Origin: Ichthyophthirius multifiliis
Taxonomy: Eukaryota; Ciliophora; Oligohymenophorea; Hymenostomatida
Direction: 5' to 3'
Length of the DNA stretch: 64,000 bases
Assembly (NCBI RefSeq): GCF_000220395.1
Contig: NW_004086314.1
Span: 1 to 64,000 of the forward strand
The notes beneath the pieces are model-generated. The model saw nothing but the letters and a program-made list of their open reading frames with translations, searched no databases and had not been told where the DNA came from. The position numbers were made by a program, and so were the translations under genes. Of this stretch, positions 37,831 to 49,718 are shown piece by piece (within the stretch, counting starts at the first letter, position 1; every line of letters starts with the position of its first letter).

Positions 37831-39922
37831 TCATAAAGATTAAATATATCCATATTAAACATAACTTTTTGAAATTTTTTACATAATTTAAATTACATTC
37901 TATTCATTACATTAAATAAAGCATTTTTTGCAAACTTCAATTATACTTTTACTCAAATTAAAATACACTTCAACTAAATCCTCAACATCTCTAGCCGCAT
38001 ATTCTAAATATTAAGGACAAATTGGTCTTTCTAAAAATGCAGATTAGTTAGTATTTTCAAAGATTTTATGCATTTCATTTTTTAAAATATTAATTCCATT
38101 TCTAGCATTATTGTTTTACAAAACGTCATTCAAACCTGGTTATTTTAACTCATCTATACTTTTAAGAATTGAAAAGTCATCCCTTTGAATTCCTAAATAT
38201 TTTTCCATTTAGTATTTAAAAGCTTAACAAGCTGCAGTATCAAAGACGTTTTTAGGACAAGCCTAAAAAAATCTATGTAAAGCCAAAGAATCCTTCCTAC
38301 AATCATGAAATATTTTAACAATTTTAACATTTTACATAATATTTTAAATACAAATTTTAGTTTCAATTTACAAATTTATATCACTTTATAAATTATTTAT
38401 AAAATATATATCAAAAATGAAAATTTAAGATTTTAATTCATTCTTTTTAAAAATAGATATTTATATTAGTTAAATAAATCCTTCCTTTCTTAGTCTTCCT
38501 TCTAAATCTACTCCTATTTCAGTATGTTTATTTATCACAAAATTCGCATATTTCAGTGTTTTTTCGTCATCTATAATCACTATTCGTTCATTTTCGTATT
38601 ATTTTAAAATATCTTCATTTATTTTTTCATCTAAAATACTTTTATTATTAATTATAGAACATTTACAGGTATGTATTTTGATATTCTTTTTTTATTTTAT
38701 ATCAAATCTTAAAGCAAAGTCTCCTGTTTAACATCTTGTAGTATATATTTTTTATGTTAAAAGGAACGATCTTAAATAAAATTTAAATTTTTATTAATTT
38801 CCAAAAGCTTTGACATTATTTTCAAATTATTTAATGATTTTTTCTTCGAAAAATGTTAAATTTATTATCGATTTTTTCTTTTAATAGTTTAGAATTTTAA
38901 GGACTTCTTCTTTTACACATTCTAATTCATTATCATACCCAAATACCTTTTCAACATTTGCAAAAACACTATTTTTTTCACAAATTTTCTCAAATATTAA
39001 TTATTTATTATTTTCTAAATAATCCTTAAAATTAGTATTTAATAATTACATAATTTAATGTAATCCAGGCTAAAAATTTGTGTTTTATGAATAATATTAT
39101 TTTCTTATTGAGCTTTCTAATATTGGAAAACCTTCATCTATTACATGTTTTTTACATAAAGTTAAAATTCTTTCAAAAAATATTTATTGTATATTTTCAG
39201 GATATTTTATTAATATAGTTACTTGGCCTTTTATTAAAGGAGGTAATAAAACCTTTTTATATTTTGTTTAAAAAAATAAAAAAATAAAAAAATATTTTTA
39301 CTTTTGCTTCATAAGCAATATCTTTCAAAACATTAACCACATAAGAAAATTATAATTTAAACCCGATTTTATTAAAACCTACTCTATTATATTCTCTTTC
39401 GATAAAACTATCAGTAAAATAGGTATCCGGGTATTCTTTTAAAAGTAAAAAATAAAATTTTTTAAGTGCTTAATTATGCATATCATTTCTTATTTTCTAC
39501 TTTATTAATTTTGTTCTTTCTATATATTCCAAAGAATATATTTTATCTAACTTCTCTACCATTTAAAATTAGTGATCGTATATATTTACATAACTTGGTC
39601 TTCTTTCTATCCATAAAGGCTTCTAATTGAAATCTTTATTTGAGTAATCTAAATCCATATTTTTTAAGCTCTTTGTAAAAATTAGGTTATCTATTCCATG
39701 TGCATATTTACAATCATTTAACGTAAATAAACATAAACCTCTTAACCAGAATCTACATAAAACCTATTTATCTTCTGGTTTTTTATTTTATAAATATTCC
39801 AGAATCTTTTATTAACGTTCTTATGGATTTGGTGGGCCGTATATCTTTTGGGGAGGACGAGGTTCTTCTGGACGTTTTTTTGCCTGGAATTTTTCTTGTT
39901 TATCGTTTTAAACTATTTCCAT
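37831..39922 (-). CDS. EXD1/Egalitarian-like 3'-5' exonuclease-domain protein with N-terminal CCCH zinc finger
   Basis: The ATG at 39922 opens a Pro-rich stretch (RPEEPRPPQKIYGPPN), then a CCCH-type finger CRFWLRGLCLFTLNDCKYAH (C-x7-C-x6-C-x3-H), then DYSNKDFNQKPLWIERRP. A 49-nt intron (39253-39301) falls in the middle helical region. The C-terminal third is a DnaQ/RNase-D-like domain of EXD1 type: motif I GVDLEGRL (D-x-E), GFIQLIQI, motif II IFHDCRKDSLALHRFF, FDTAACQAFKYQMEKYLGI, and motif III YLEYAARDVEDLVEVYF. All four acidic positions (D, E, D, D) appear present, so catalysis is possible; animal EXD1 has lost some of them and works as an RNA-binding adapter. The TGA is at 37831. Metazoan EXD1 acts in the piRNA pathway; a link to ciliate small RNAs is only inference. 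Confidence 0.82.
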
Positions 39923-41994
39923 TTTTTTATTAGATATATAAATTTAATTTTTTTATCAATTCTTAATATTACATTTAAAATTAATTTTTGATAATTATAT
40001 GCAATTAACTCTTTTTAATCAAAAAAAAAAAGAATTATTATAAAAATATTAATTTTTTGTTGATGAATAAAATTATTATATTTACTAATAAGAAATAATT
40101 CTTATTTTAATATCTTTAAATAATTATTAAGAAAATATATTATAATTTTATTTTAATTTATTAGTTAATTAAAAAAATTTTTTTCACAGAATATAAAAAG
40201 CTGACGCATTAAAACGATTTTTTTTTTTTTAAAAAAAAAAATAATTAATTTTTAAAGTATGTTTATTTTTATTATTCTCATATTTTTTAATTATTAAATA
40301 CTTATTTTTATATATAATTTATTTTTATTATATTTAGTATTTTATATTATTTTGTAAATATAATTATTTAAAATTTTTATATCATTATTTCTATAAATAA
40401 ACAAAAAAGTATTTAAATTTTCCTTAACAAAAATTTATAATCATATTCTATTATAAACCAAATATTTATTTTATAATACATACTTAAATTGTTAGTTTTT
40501 AAGTTTTGATTATAAGTTAAATATCTCTTTTTATATTAATTTATTTTAATTTATTAAAGTATAAAAAAAGAAAAAAACTAACATTAGAAACAATAAGAAG
40601 ATTATAAAATTAAATTATAAAATTCGCATAAAATAAAATTCAGTATGTAAACTAATAATATAAAATTGTTTTATCAAATTTAATATAAGAATATTTATGA
40701 ATTTTAGAAATAAATATTGTATTAAAAAAATAATTTAGAATTGAAAAACTAAATTATAAAATTAAAGATTTTCAAAACTTAAATAAATAAATTATTTCTT
40801 TTTGACCAAATAAGGAACGAATATTAAACATTTATAAAATTTGATTAATTTATTGTATTTATAATAAATAAAAAAATCAAATTATTAAATAAAAAAAATT
40901 AAGAACATTAATAATAAAATAAATGCATTAATTCCAAATAAAATTAAAATATTATATATATATAAAAAATAAAAAATATATAAAAATTAAAAAAAAATGT
41001 AGAAAATATATATATAATATTATATAAAAATAAAAAATTTAAGAAAGTAAATAACATAGAAGAATTATTAAAATATTTTATTATTATTATAATTTAATTT
41101 AATTTAATTTAATTTAATTTAATTTAATTTAATTTAATTTAATTTAATTTAATATTTATAATTTTTTTTTTATTATTTATAATTTTTAAATATTTTTTTT
41201 ATATTTTCATTATATATTTATTTACAATTTTTTTTTTTAATATAATATTTTTGCTCAATTTTTGTCTTTTATTTTATTTTAATAAGTTATTTTTTTTTTT
41301 TTTTTTTTTGCATTTAAATTTATTTATTATAATTTATTTTTTAATTTACAAAAATTCTTTATATTTTTCTAACTTTAATATTTTTTAATACTATTTTCTA
41401 TCTTTTTTTCTTTTTTAATATAGTTTTTTTTTTATTTTAATTTTTTTTTTTATTAGCTAAAAAATTTTAAAATCTAATACTTTTTAGTTTTCATAGTTTA
41501 TTAACATTAATTTTTTTTTTTTTAATATTAATATTTAATATATTTATTTTTTTAATCAATTTTATTATTTTCCTACTTATTACAAATGAATCTGTACATA
41601 AGTTAATCAAATATTTCTCGTCAATAATAATTTTCTTTTAATTTTATTTGGAGATAATTTCAGTTTTCGTACTTTATTTTCTTTTAAATTTAATATATAA
41701 AATATATTATATTTTAAATATTAAATCAATTAATTTTTATTAATAAAAAAAATAATTATAATATATTTGTGTATATTTATATATAATTTAAAAGATAAAT
41801 CTGTAAATAAATTCATAATATTAAAATGAAAATATTATAATAATAAGTAAAATTATATTGGTATTTAAAAATAAAATAATATTAATATCATATAACATAA
41901 AATTATTTTAAAATATTTATTTTTAATATATTAATAATTAAATTATCTTTGATAACATTTCTTTCACATAATAAATTTTAATTTATTTAAGATA
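39923..41994. other. AT-rich gene-poor interval
   Basis: Two kilobases of poly-A/T-rich sequence. A slightly more complex stretch at 41560-41660 has TGA in the likely frames and no protein could be built. It contains the TTTAA tandem repeat listed separately. Confidence 0.5.
41091..41152. repeat. TTTAA pentanucleotide tandem repeat
   Basis: About twelve perfect head-to-tail copies of a TTTAA/AATTT unit. It is the most regular simple repeat in the window and lies in a gene-free interval. No function is assigned. Confidence 0.9.
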
Positions 41995-42289
41995 ATGACA
42001 TAATTAAGATTTCATTAAAATTAATATAAGACTCCATAATTTACTTCCTCAGCTTGTAATATGTAATATCGCTTAATTAAAAAAATTATAGGTAGTTGAT
42101 TCAGAAATATATTTCATTGAAAATTTAGTTAAGTAAATTATAGAATTAGGTATAATATAGACGGATTAAATGAAATAATAGTAGTAAAGGTTAGAAGAAA
42201 AAAAAAATATAAAAGTAGATAAAATATTTTATATTTAAGTCATTAATACATAAGAAATTTTGTTTAATATTAAATCAAAAGAAATATGA
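41995..42289 (+). CDS. Small hypothetical protein, probable homopolymer frameshift
   Basis: Not recognised. An ATG at 41995 starts MTQLRFHQNQYKTPQFTSSA and continues to an A7 run (42079-42085). After it, the coding character moves one frame over (VVDSEIYFIENLVKQIIELG, then QMKQQQQRLEEKKNIKVDKI) and ends at TGA 42287-42289. The composition is far less A/T-only than the surroundings. Joining the two frames gives about 97 residues. An alternative is a two-exon gene whose GT/AG pair I cannot place. Confidence 0.45.
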
Positions 42290-42617
42290 TGAGATAAATA
42301 GTATGATAAAAATAAATAAATTTTTAAATGCTATTTATATATAAATATATATATTTAATATTTTTTATAAAAAAAAAATCTTATAATATAATAAACATAA
42401 TTAAAGAATTAAAATAATGTTAATTTATAAATTATAAAAAATAAGTAAAAAAAAGAGAATTAAAATTAATAAAAGAATAATAAAATATGAAAATAAAAAA
42501 AAGAAGAATAATAATATAATAATAATCATAATATTAATTTAAAATAAATGAAAAATTTGAATAAATAATTAAATATAAATAATTAATTATTTAAAAGACG
42601 AAAAATAGAATACATAA

Positions 42618-42657
<40 letters not shown>

Positions 42658-43392
42658 TATGATAAAATATATATTTTTAATGCTCATTTTTTATATATTT
42701 AAATATGCTAAAACATTATACCAAGTAATTAAATTTTTATATAATATCTAAATTATATTTTTTTTTTATTTTAATATAAAATAAAAAACTAATTAAATTT
42801 ATTAAGATTAATTTACTTTAAAAATATATATTAACTTTAAAATTAATCAATTAATTCATCAAATTAATATCTATAAAATAGATTAAACATTAATATTTTA
42901 AGATAATAATTTACATAATGAGACTATTTAACATATAATTATTTATGTTATATTATAAAAAACTATATAATAAAATTATAAAATTTATATGTAAACAAAA
43001 AATATATAATTAAATATTATAAATTACTTATAATAGGAATAATATGATAAAATATTTAAAAAAATAATTTATAGAGAAATTATTATTTATTTACTAAAAA
43101 TATAAAATTAATTAAATATATATAAAATTATTTAATTTATATATAATTAGAAAAAGATTTTTATTATTTAAAACTTCAAAAAATTATAAATAAAAAAATT
43201 ATTTTATATAAATGAAAAAAGAAATTTCTTATAAATACCTAATGAAAAATAATTAATTAATTAGAGCTATTGATAATTTATATAATAAAAAATTAAATTA
43301 TTATTATAAAAAATAATTATAAAAAAATTAAATAAAAATTTAAATAATTTTACTAAATATATATTAAATAAAATTCAATGAAAAAAATATAT
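42290..43392. other. AT-rich spacer, no gene seen
   Basis: Simple A/T sequence including an (AT)n tract at about 42619-42651. No gene recognised. Confidence 0.5.
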
Positions 43393-45498
43393 TCATCCTG
43401 TATAATAAAAATTCATGTTATATTTTTTATCAGAAGATTTTAAAATTAAATAAGAAACTTATTGTTAATTAAAAATATAGATACCATTATTATCACATTC
43501 AATAGATTATGTAAAGGCTATTTATTATCCTTAAAAATTTTAGTTAGAAAAGAAAGTAATTTTATGACCGGTAGGTATCTTTATACTCTTAATCGTAATA
43601 TTATCAGTAGAAGGAACATTTTCACAAAATTTATATGAAGCTCCTTTAAAACCACATTCTGAATACAAAATAGGACATTCACTTTCAGAAACTTAATCTT
43701 TATTAATAAGTGGCCATGAAATTTCATTATTATTTTCATTAGCAATAGGAATAGATTAAGCTCTCAATTAATAACCAAAGCTATCTATTTCTTTACTACT
43801 TTCATAATTCCATGAACTCCAGGTAACACCACCACATCCAGCAGTTTTACAACACATTTAAGCAGCTTCTTATAAAGTAGCGTATTTTTAACAATTGTCT
43901 CCAGCAACGCATCCTTCTAAATAATGGTTACTTTTTTTAGCCCCAAATTAGCATTATAAATTATCTAAATTTATTTCATCAATGTTATCTTCTTTTACAG
44001 TATTTTATCTTGAAATAAATGGCCATGAAATTTCTTTACTAGTTGCATTAGAAATTAGATTTGATTTTGCTCTCATTTAATATCCAAAGTTAACCATATC
44101 AGTTCCTTTTTCAAAGCTCCATGAACTATAGGTAACACCACCACATCCGGCAGTTTTACAACACATTTAAGCAGCTTCTTATAAAGTAGCGTAATTTTTG
44201 CAATCGTCTCCAGCAACGCATCCTTCTATGTAATGGTCATTTTTTTAAGCTCCAAATTAGCATTTTAAATTATCTAAATAAAATTCATCAATGTTTTCTT
44301 CTTTTACTTCTTTTACTTCTTTTACTTCTTTTACTTCTTTTACTTCTTTTACTTCTTTTTCAACATTTTATTTTGAAGTTTCATCTAAATTTTCTTCTTT
44401 TACAACATTTTATATTGAAGTTTCATCAATATTTTCTTCTTTTCCAACATTTTAACTTGAAGTAAATGGCCATGAAATTTCTTTATTAGTTGCATTAGCA
44501 ATTGGATTTGCTTTTGCTCTCATTTAATAGCCAAAGTTAACCATATCAGTTCCTTTTTTAAAGCTCCATGAACTCCAGGTAATACCACCACATCCGGCAG
44601 TTTTACAACACATTTAAGCAGCTTCTTATAAAGTAGCGTAATTTTTACAATCGTCTCCAGCAACACATCCTTCTATGTAATGGTCATTTTTTTAAGCTCC
44701 AAATTAGCATTTTAAATTATCTAAATTAATTTCATCAATATTTTCTTCTTTTACAACATTTTATCTTGAAGTAAATGGCCATGAAATTTCTTTATTAGTT
44801 GCATTAGCAATTGGATTTGCTTTTGCTCTCATTTAATAGCCAAAGTTAACCATATCAGTTCCTTTTTTAAAGCTCCATGAACTCCAGGTAACACCACCAC
44901 ATCCGGCAGTTTTACAACACATTTAAGCTGCTTCTTATAAAGTAGCGTAATTTTTACAATCGTCTCCAGCAACACATCCTTCTATGTAATGGTCATTTTT
45001 TTAAGCTCCAAATTAGCATTTTAAATTATCTAAATTAATTTCATCAATATTTTCTTCCTTTACTTCTTTTTCAACATTTTATTTTTAAGTTTCATCAATA
45101 TTTTCTTCTTTTACATCATTTTATATAGAATTAAGTGACCATGAAATTTCTTTACTAGTTGCATTAGCAATTAGATTTGATTTTGCTCTCATTTAATAAC
45201 CAAAGTTAATCATATCAGTTCCTTTTTCAAAGCTCCATGAACTCCAGGTAACACCACCACATCCGGCAGTTTTACAACACATTTAAGCAGCTTCTTATAA
45301 AGTAACGTAATTTTTACAATCGTCTCCAACAACGCATCCTTCTAAATAATGGTCATTTTTTTTAGCTCCAAATTAGCATTTTAAATTATCTAAATTTATT
45401 TCTTCTAGATTTTATTCGTTGACTTTTTATTTTATCGATTATACACTTACAAGTATTAATACAATTATTAAGATTATTTATTTATATTTTTAGATCAT
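43393..45498 (-). CDS. Secreted protein: five Cys-rich repeats plus beta/gamma-crystallin-like domain (GRT/IGR-like mucocyst cargo candidate)
   Basis: One uninterrupted frame of 702 codons. The ATG at 45498 gives a signal peptide (MIQKYKQIILIIVLILVSVQ). Five modules of about 65 residues follow, each with the pattern C..C-VAGDD-C-KNYATLQEAAQM-CC-KTAG-C-GGVTWSSW and then FGYQMRAK and KEISW. With six Cys each, they are PAN/apple-like in feel but not a firm match. Acidic/basic linkers (VKEENIDE; a KEV run) separate them. The C-terminal 90 residues are beta/gamma-crystallin-like (PILYSECGFKGASYKFCENV, then KITFFSNQNFQGQQIAFTQS). In Tetrahymena, Grt1, Grt2 and Igr1 are mucocyst cargo proteins with C-terminal crystallin domains; by that parallel I infer a regulated-secretion or cyst-wall role. 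It is paralogous to the gene at the right edge. The stop is TGA 43393-43395. Confidence 0.82.
44299..44359 (-). repeat. 9-bp tandem repeat encoding Lys-Glu-Val linker
   Basis: About six to seven copies of a nine-base unit (TTTTACTTC on the plus strand) inside the repeat-protein gene encode a run of KEV tripeptides between modules. It is in frame, so length change would not break the protein. Confidence 0.85.
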
Positions 45499-48352
45499 TT
45501 TTTATATTAATTTTTTAATTATATTTTTTTTATAATTTTTTTTTTGTATTATAATATAAATATTGTCTATTGTTTTCTTTTAATTTTTTTAAATTATATA
45601 CGTAATAATTTTTATATTATCAAATAAAATTTTCATGATTTTTTTAATATTTTATAATAATAATTCACGTAATTTTTTATTTATTATAAATGAGATAAAT
45701 ATACAATATATTATTCTCATAATAATTTTTTTAAATCCATAGATTTTATAAATTATATTTATTGAATTATTAATAATTTGAATTTTGGTAAACTAATTTT
45801 AAAAAATTATTAAATTTTTTATACTCCTATATACATAAAGCTATTTTTATTTTATTTTAGAATGTAAAAAATAGAATAAAATATCTATTATAAATTTTGG
45901 TTTTAAATATTTTATTTTAACATTATTAATAATATATAATTTTTGTTTCTATATGCATTATTTATATTTAATTCAATAAAATATCCTATTTTGTCAAAAT
46001 AATTATTTAATATTTAATTATTATTAAAAATCTATCGAATTATATATTTTTAATTAATATTAATTTTTTTCAAAAACATATTTTAAACTAATAAATAATA
46101 TAATTTAAAGTTAAATATAATTTTTACTTTTTAATATAAGTTATAAATTTTATATCTTTTTTATAATAATTTTTATGATAATTGTTTGAATTTATTAGTT
46201 TTATTTAATAAAAAAATTATAAAAAATATTATAATATAATTTTACTATATATAAATATATATTTTTTCTTTATTTATTTAATTTTCCTTTATTAATAAAA
46301 AATTATAAAAGTTATTAATTTTTTAAATATATATAATATATATTATAATGAGAGAAAATTCTTTAATTTTATTAATATTACTTTATAAGAACTTTATATA
46401 TAGATTTTAATTTCAGTAAATGCTTATTTTTTCTATTAAAAATTATTTTATATCAAAAGTTATTTATTAAAATTAAAAATTAAATTATTAAAATTAAAAA
46501 AAACATCAATAAATAAATAACCAAAAGATTTATTATATATAAGTATATATTAAAATGTTATTATAATTTATATTAATGAATTATATATTTTTTTTTTAAT
46601 TTTAAAAAACAAAATAAATATCTATATAAAGATTTAAATATATATTTGTATATTAAATTTATTTATTATAAATCATTAATTTATATACTTTTTTATATAA
46701 TAAAAAAATCTAAATTGTTTCTTTTGTTTTTATTTTTGTTATATATCTAAAACTAAATATACAAATTTTTAATATAAATATAAATTAAATATAAAATAAA
46801 ATAATTAACGAGAAAAATATTTATTAGTATTTATATAAAATTTATGATTTTTACATTGATATATTTAAAAAAAACTTATAGATTTTAAAATATGATTCAT
46901 ATATTTAATATATAAATAAATTAAAAAATTAGTTGCCAATTATTATAGCTTTCACTTTTTTAAATTAAAATAAATAATTACAAATATAGTATCTGATAAT
47001 GATTTTAAAAATGACTAAAGTTAAAATAATTAAAAAAAAATACTTCTTCTTTATATATTAATAGTTTATATAACAATAATAATTAATAATTTAAATATTT
47101 TATAGGCTAAAATAAAAAATTATAAATAAATTTTGTCTACAATCTATATTTATATAAAAAAAAATGATAAATAAAAAGATTACTAAATAAAAATAAAAAA
47201 GTATAATAATTAAAAAAAAAAATTGTAATAATAAAAAAATTATATAAAACAATTTTTAAAAGATAATAGCAATAAAAATATTAGTATTATAAATTTTAAA
47301 TTTTTTAAAAATTTTGAAGTTTTAAATAAAAAAAATTAATATAAAAATAAAATAATTAAAAAAAAAAATAAGTATAAAATATTAAATTAAAAAAATATTA
47401 ATATATAAATATATATATATATAATTAAAATAAATTATAAATAATATATTTTAATAATTAAAAAAAAAAATATTTTTAAAATTAATATACTATTTAAAAT
47501 ATCTAAAATATAAGACACAATATAATAGATTTCTAATTAATATAATTATATATAATATGAATATGAAACAATTTTAAATTATTTATACAAAGTAAATTAA
47601 TAATTATATTTTTTTATGTATTAGATTTTAATTCATTATTATTTATTGGATTTATTTTATTATATTTAAATGAAAAAATATCTGTAAATATTTTATAAAA
47701 TTTTGTTAACGAATAAATTATATTTTTACTAATTTTTTATTTTTAATTAATCTATATATAATTATATATTTACTTTAATTTTATCTCAAAAATTTTTTAA
47801 TTTCTAAAAATAATTTTTAAATATAATAAATATGTATAAATATTATTTTTTTAAATAGATTTTTTACCTTCCCTTCCTAAAATTCTGATTTCAAAAAAAT
47901 GTTTAGCATAAGTTCACAATAACATAATGAAATGAAAATTTAAAAATCTACGACTTAGTTTTAAAATTCTTTTTTTTATTTTAGTTAAAAACTATATAAA
48001 AATATATATTATATACAATGCAGAAAAAATTTCTAAAAACATCCTTAGCTTAATCACGGTGCTATCTTTTTCTAAAAAATTGTTTAATCCTTAGAAAAAT
48101 AAATTAATTAATTATTTTTACAAGAAAAATGGAAAATTAAAAATAACATAGTTTCATATTATTATTATTTTTAAATTTATATTAATTTAAATATAATTTA
48201 AATTTTTATATTAGATTTAATTGTTTTAAACTATAATAAATATAAAATTACATATATTTATTTATAAGAATAAATACTTAACTTTCTTTTCAAAAACTTA
48301 ATATAAATTATTTTAAATTTTTTTTTTTTTTTTTTTTTCTTAAATTTTTTAT
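45499..48352. other. 2.9-kb AT-rich gene-poor interval
   Basis: Almost pure A/T. The one island with more G and C, about 47865-48080, reads on the minus strand as short coding-like fragments (KRQHRDQAKDVF; MLNIFLKSEFQEGKVKN) in different frames. It may be a small exon, a gene relic or an unrecognised RNA. Nothing else is seen. Confidence 0.45.
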
Positions 48353-49718
48353 TCAAATAAAAGATTATTCAAATTAATTCAAAAAGTTTTATCCATCCAA
48401 TCCAAATTCTTTAAAAATATCACAAAAAAACTTATATTCAATTTAATATTTATCCTAAATGTTAGTTTTTATTTTATTTTTTTTAATTTTCGAAAATTAG
48501 TTTTAGTTTTATAAATTAAATTCTATTTTCCTAATTATTTCTTCCGATAAAGGTTTTTTCACATTAATTTATATTTTTTTAAACATAACTACTTATTTTA
48601 AATTACCCTTTTTGGCTTATTTGTTTTATTTTTAAAGTTTTTTTTAGTTATTATATATTTATAGCATTTATTCTTCGAAACTTTTATGTTTATTGTAATT
48701 AAAGAGACTATTAATATTAATCAAAAGATTAAAATTAGAAAAATCTTTAAATTTTTCAATAAATTGGTTTCCTTAAAAGAATTTACCAAATTTTTAATCA
48801 TCATAATATTTTTAATAACTACAATCATAGTAATTAAAGTTAGTATATCCTTTTTATTAATTTATTTATTTATTTTAAATATTTTTATTTTTCTATTTAA
48901 AGTTTTTAAAGCTTTCTGAATTATTTACATTTAAATCATTATTTTATTAATAAAAAGTTTAATTTTATTACACTAAACAATTTTTTTGCTTTAGTCTTTA
49001 TTCTTATTATAATATATCTATTTTTTTTGTTTTTTTTCTGAATAAAATAAATATTAAATAATTTTAACCTTATCTATTAATATTTTTAATCAAAATAATA
49101 AATTTTTGAGATATAAGTTCAAAAGTTACAATTGGCTATTTTTTTAAAAAGTCCATATAAACTTTTAAATTATTTCTATCTAAATATTTTTCTAGCCAAC
49201 CTTTACTGGCCTAAAAATACCCTTTATATATTGTAGTTTTTAAAGCTTAACTTAACTATTATTATCTTGATGGAGCCTTTTAATTTTTAACGAAAAATAT
49301 GCAAATCCATAATCTTAATTTCTATTCTAATTAAAAGTCTACTATTTTACGTCCTCCCCCTTCAAGCCTAGAAGGCTTAAAGTTATAAATCCATCTTTTA
49401 GCACATTTTATAGATATTTACATCTTTTTGGCTATTTCACATGGTATTTGCTTTTCTATACATTACTATAGGAAATCTTTTTTTTGTTATTCACTGTACA
49501 TGTTATACTTACTTCTTTTTGATGTGTTTATTTTTTTCTATATTGATTTTAGAAATTATTAAGTTTTTTTTGTTAAATATTTTATTATTATTTACTTAAT
49601 TTTGTTCTTGAAACATAATAATTTAGTTTTCAATATTTTATGAAGAAATTTAAATGTCTTTACTGCTTTAAAACTAGTTTAAGTAAAATTTGTTTTATTA
49701 AATTTATTCAAATTTCAT
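48353..49718 (-). CDS. HTH / CENPB-type DNA-binding protein related to pogo-like transposases
   Basis: The N-terminal part starts at an ATG at 49718 (MKFEQIQQNKFYLNQFQSSK); the frame moves at the seven-T run 49531-49537 (A7 on the coding strand). If the second block stands alone, an ATG at 49501 gives 382 residues. The block MYSEQQKKDFLQQCIEKQIP followed by EIAKKMQISIKCAKRWIYNF is a helix-turn-helix. GGGRKIVDFQLEQKLRLWI, then APSRQQQLSQAL and FQASKGWLEKYLDRNNL match the second, CENPB-type half (family form GWLxxFxxR). The C-terminal 230 residues are Asn/Lys/Phe-rich with no visible DDE catalytic triad. It ends in TGA 48353-48355. I infer a transposase-derived DNA-binding protein, either domesticated or a truncated element; no terminal inverted repeats were noticed. 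Confidence 0.72.

Noticed and set aside
43800-45400. CRISPR-like regularly spaced repeats
   Set aside because: The repeats are in-frame protein modules of about 300 bp with conserved cysteines, in a eukaryotic nuclear sequence.
48686-48919. 77-codon hydrophobic plus-strand frame
   Set aside because: It lies antisense within the C-terminal half of the HTH/CENPB gene and consists of simple Ile/Phe/Leu sequence typical of reversed Asn/Lys codons.
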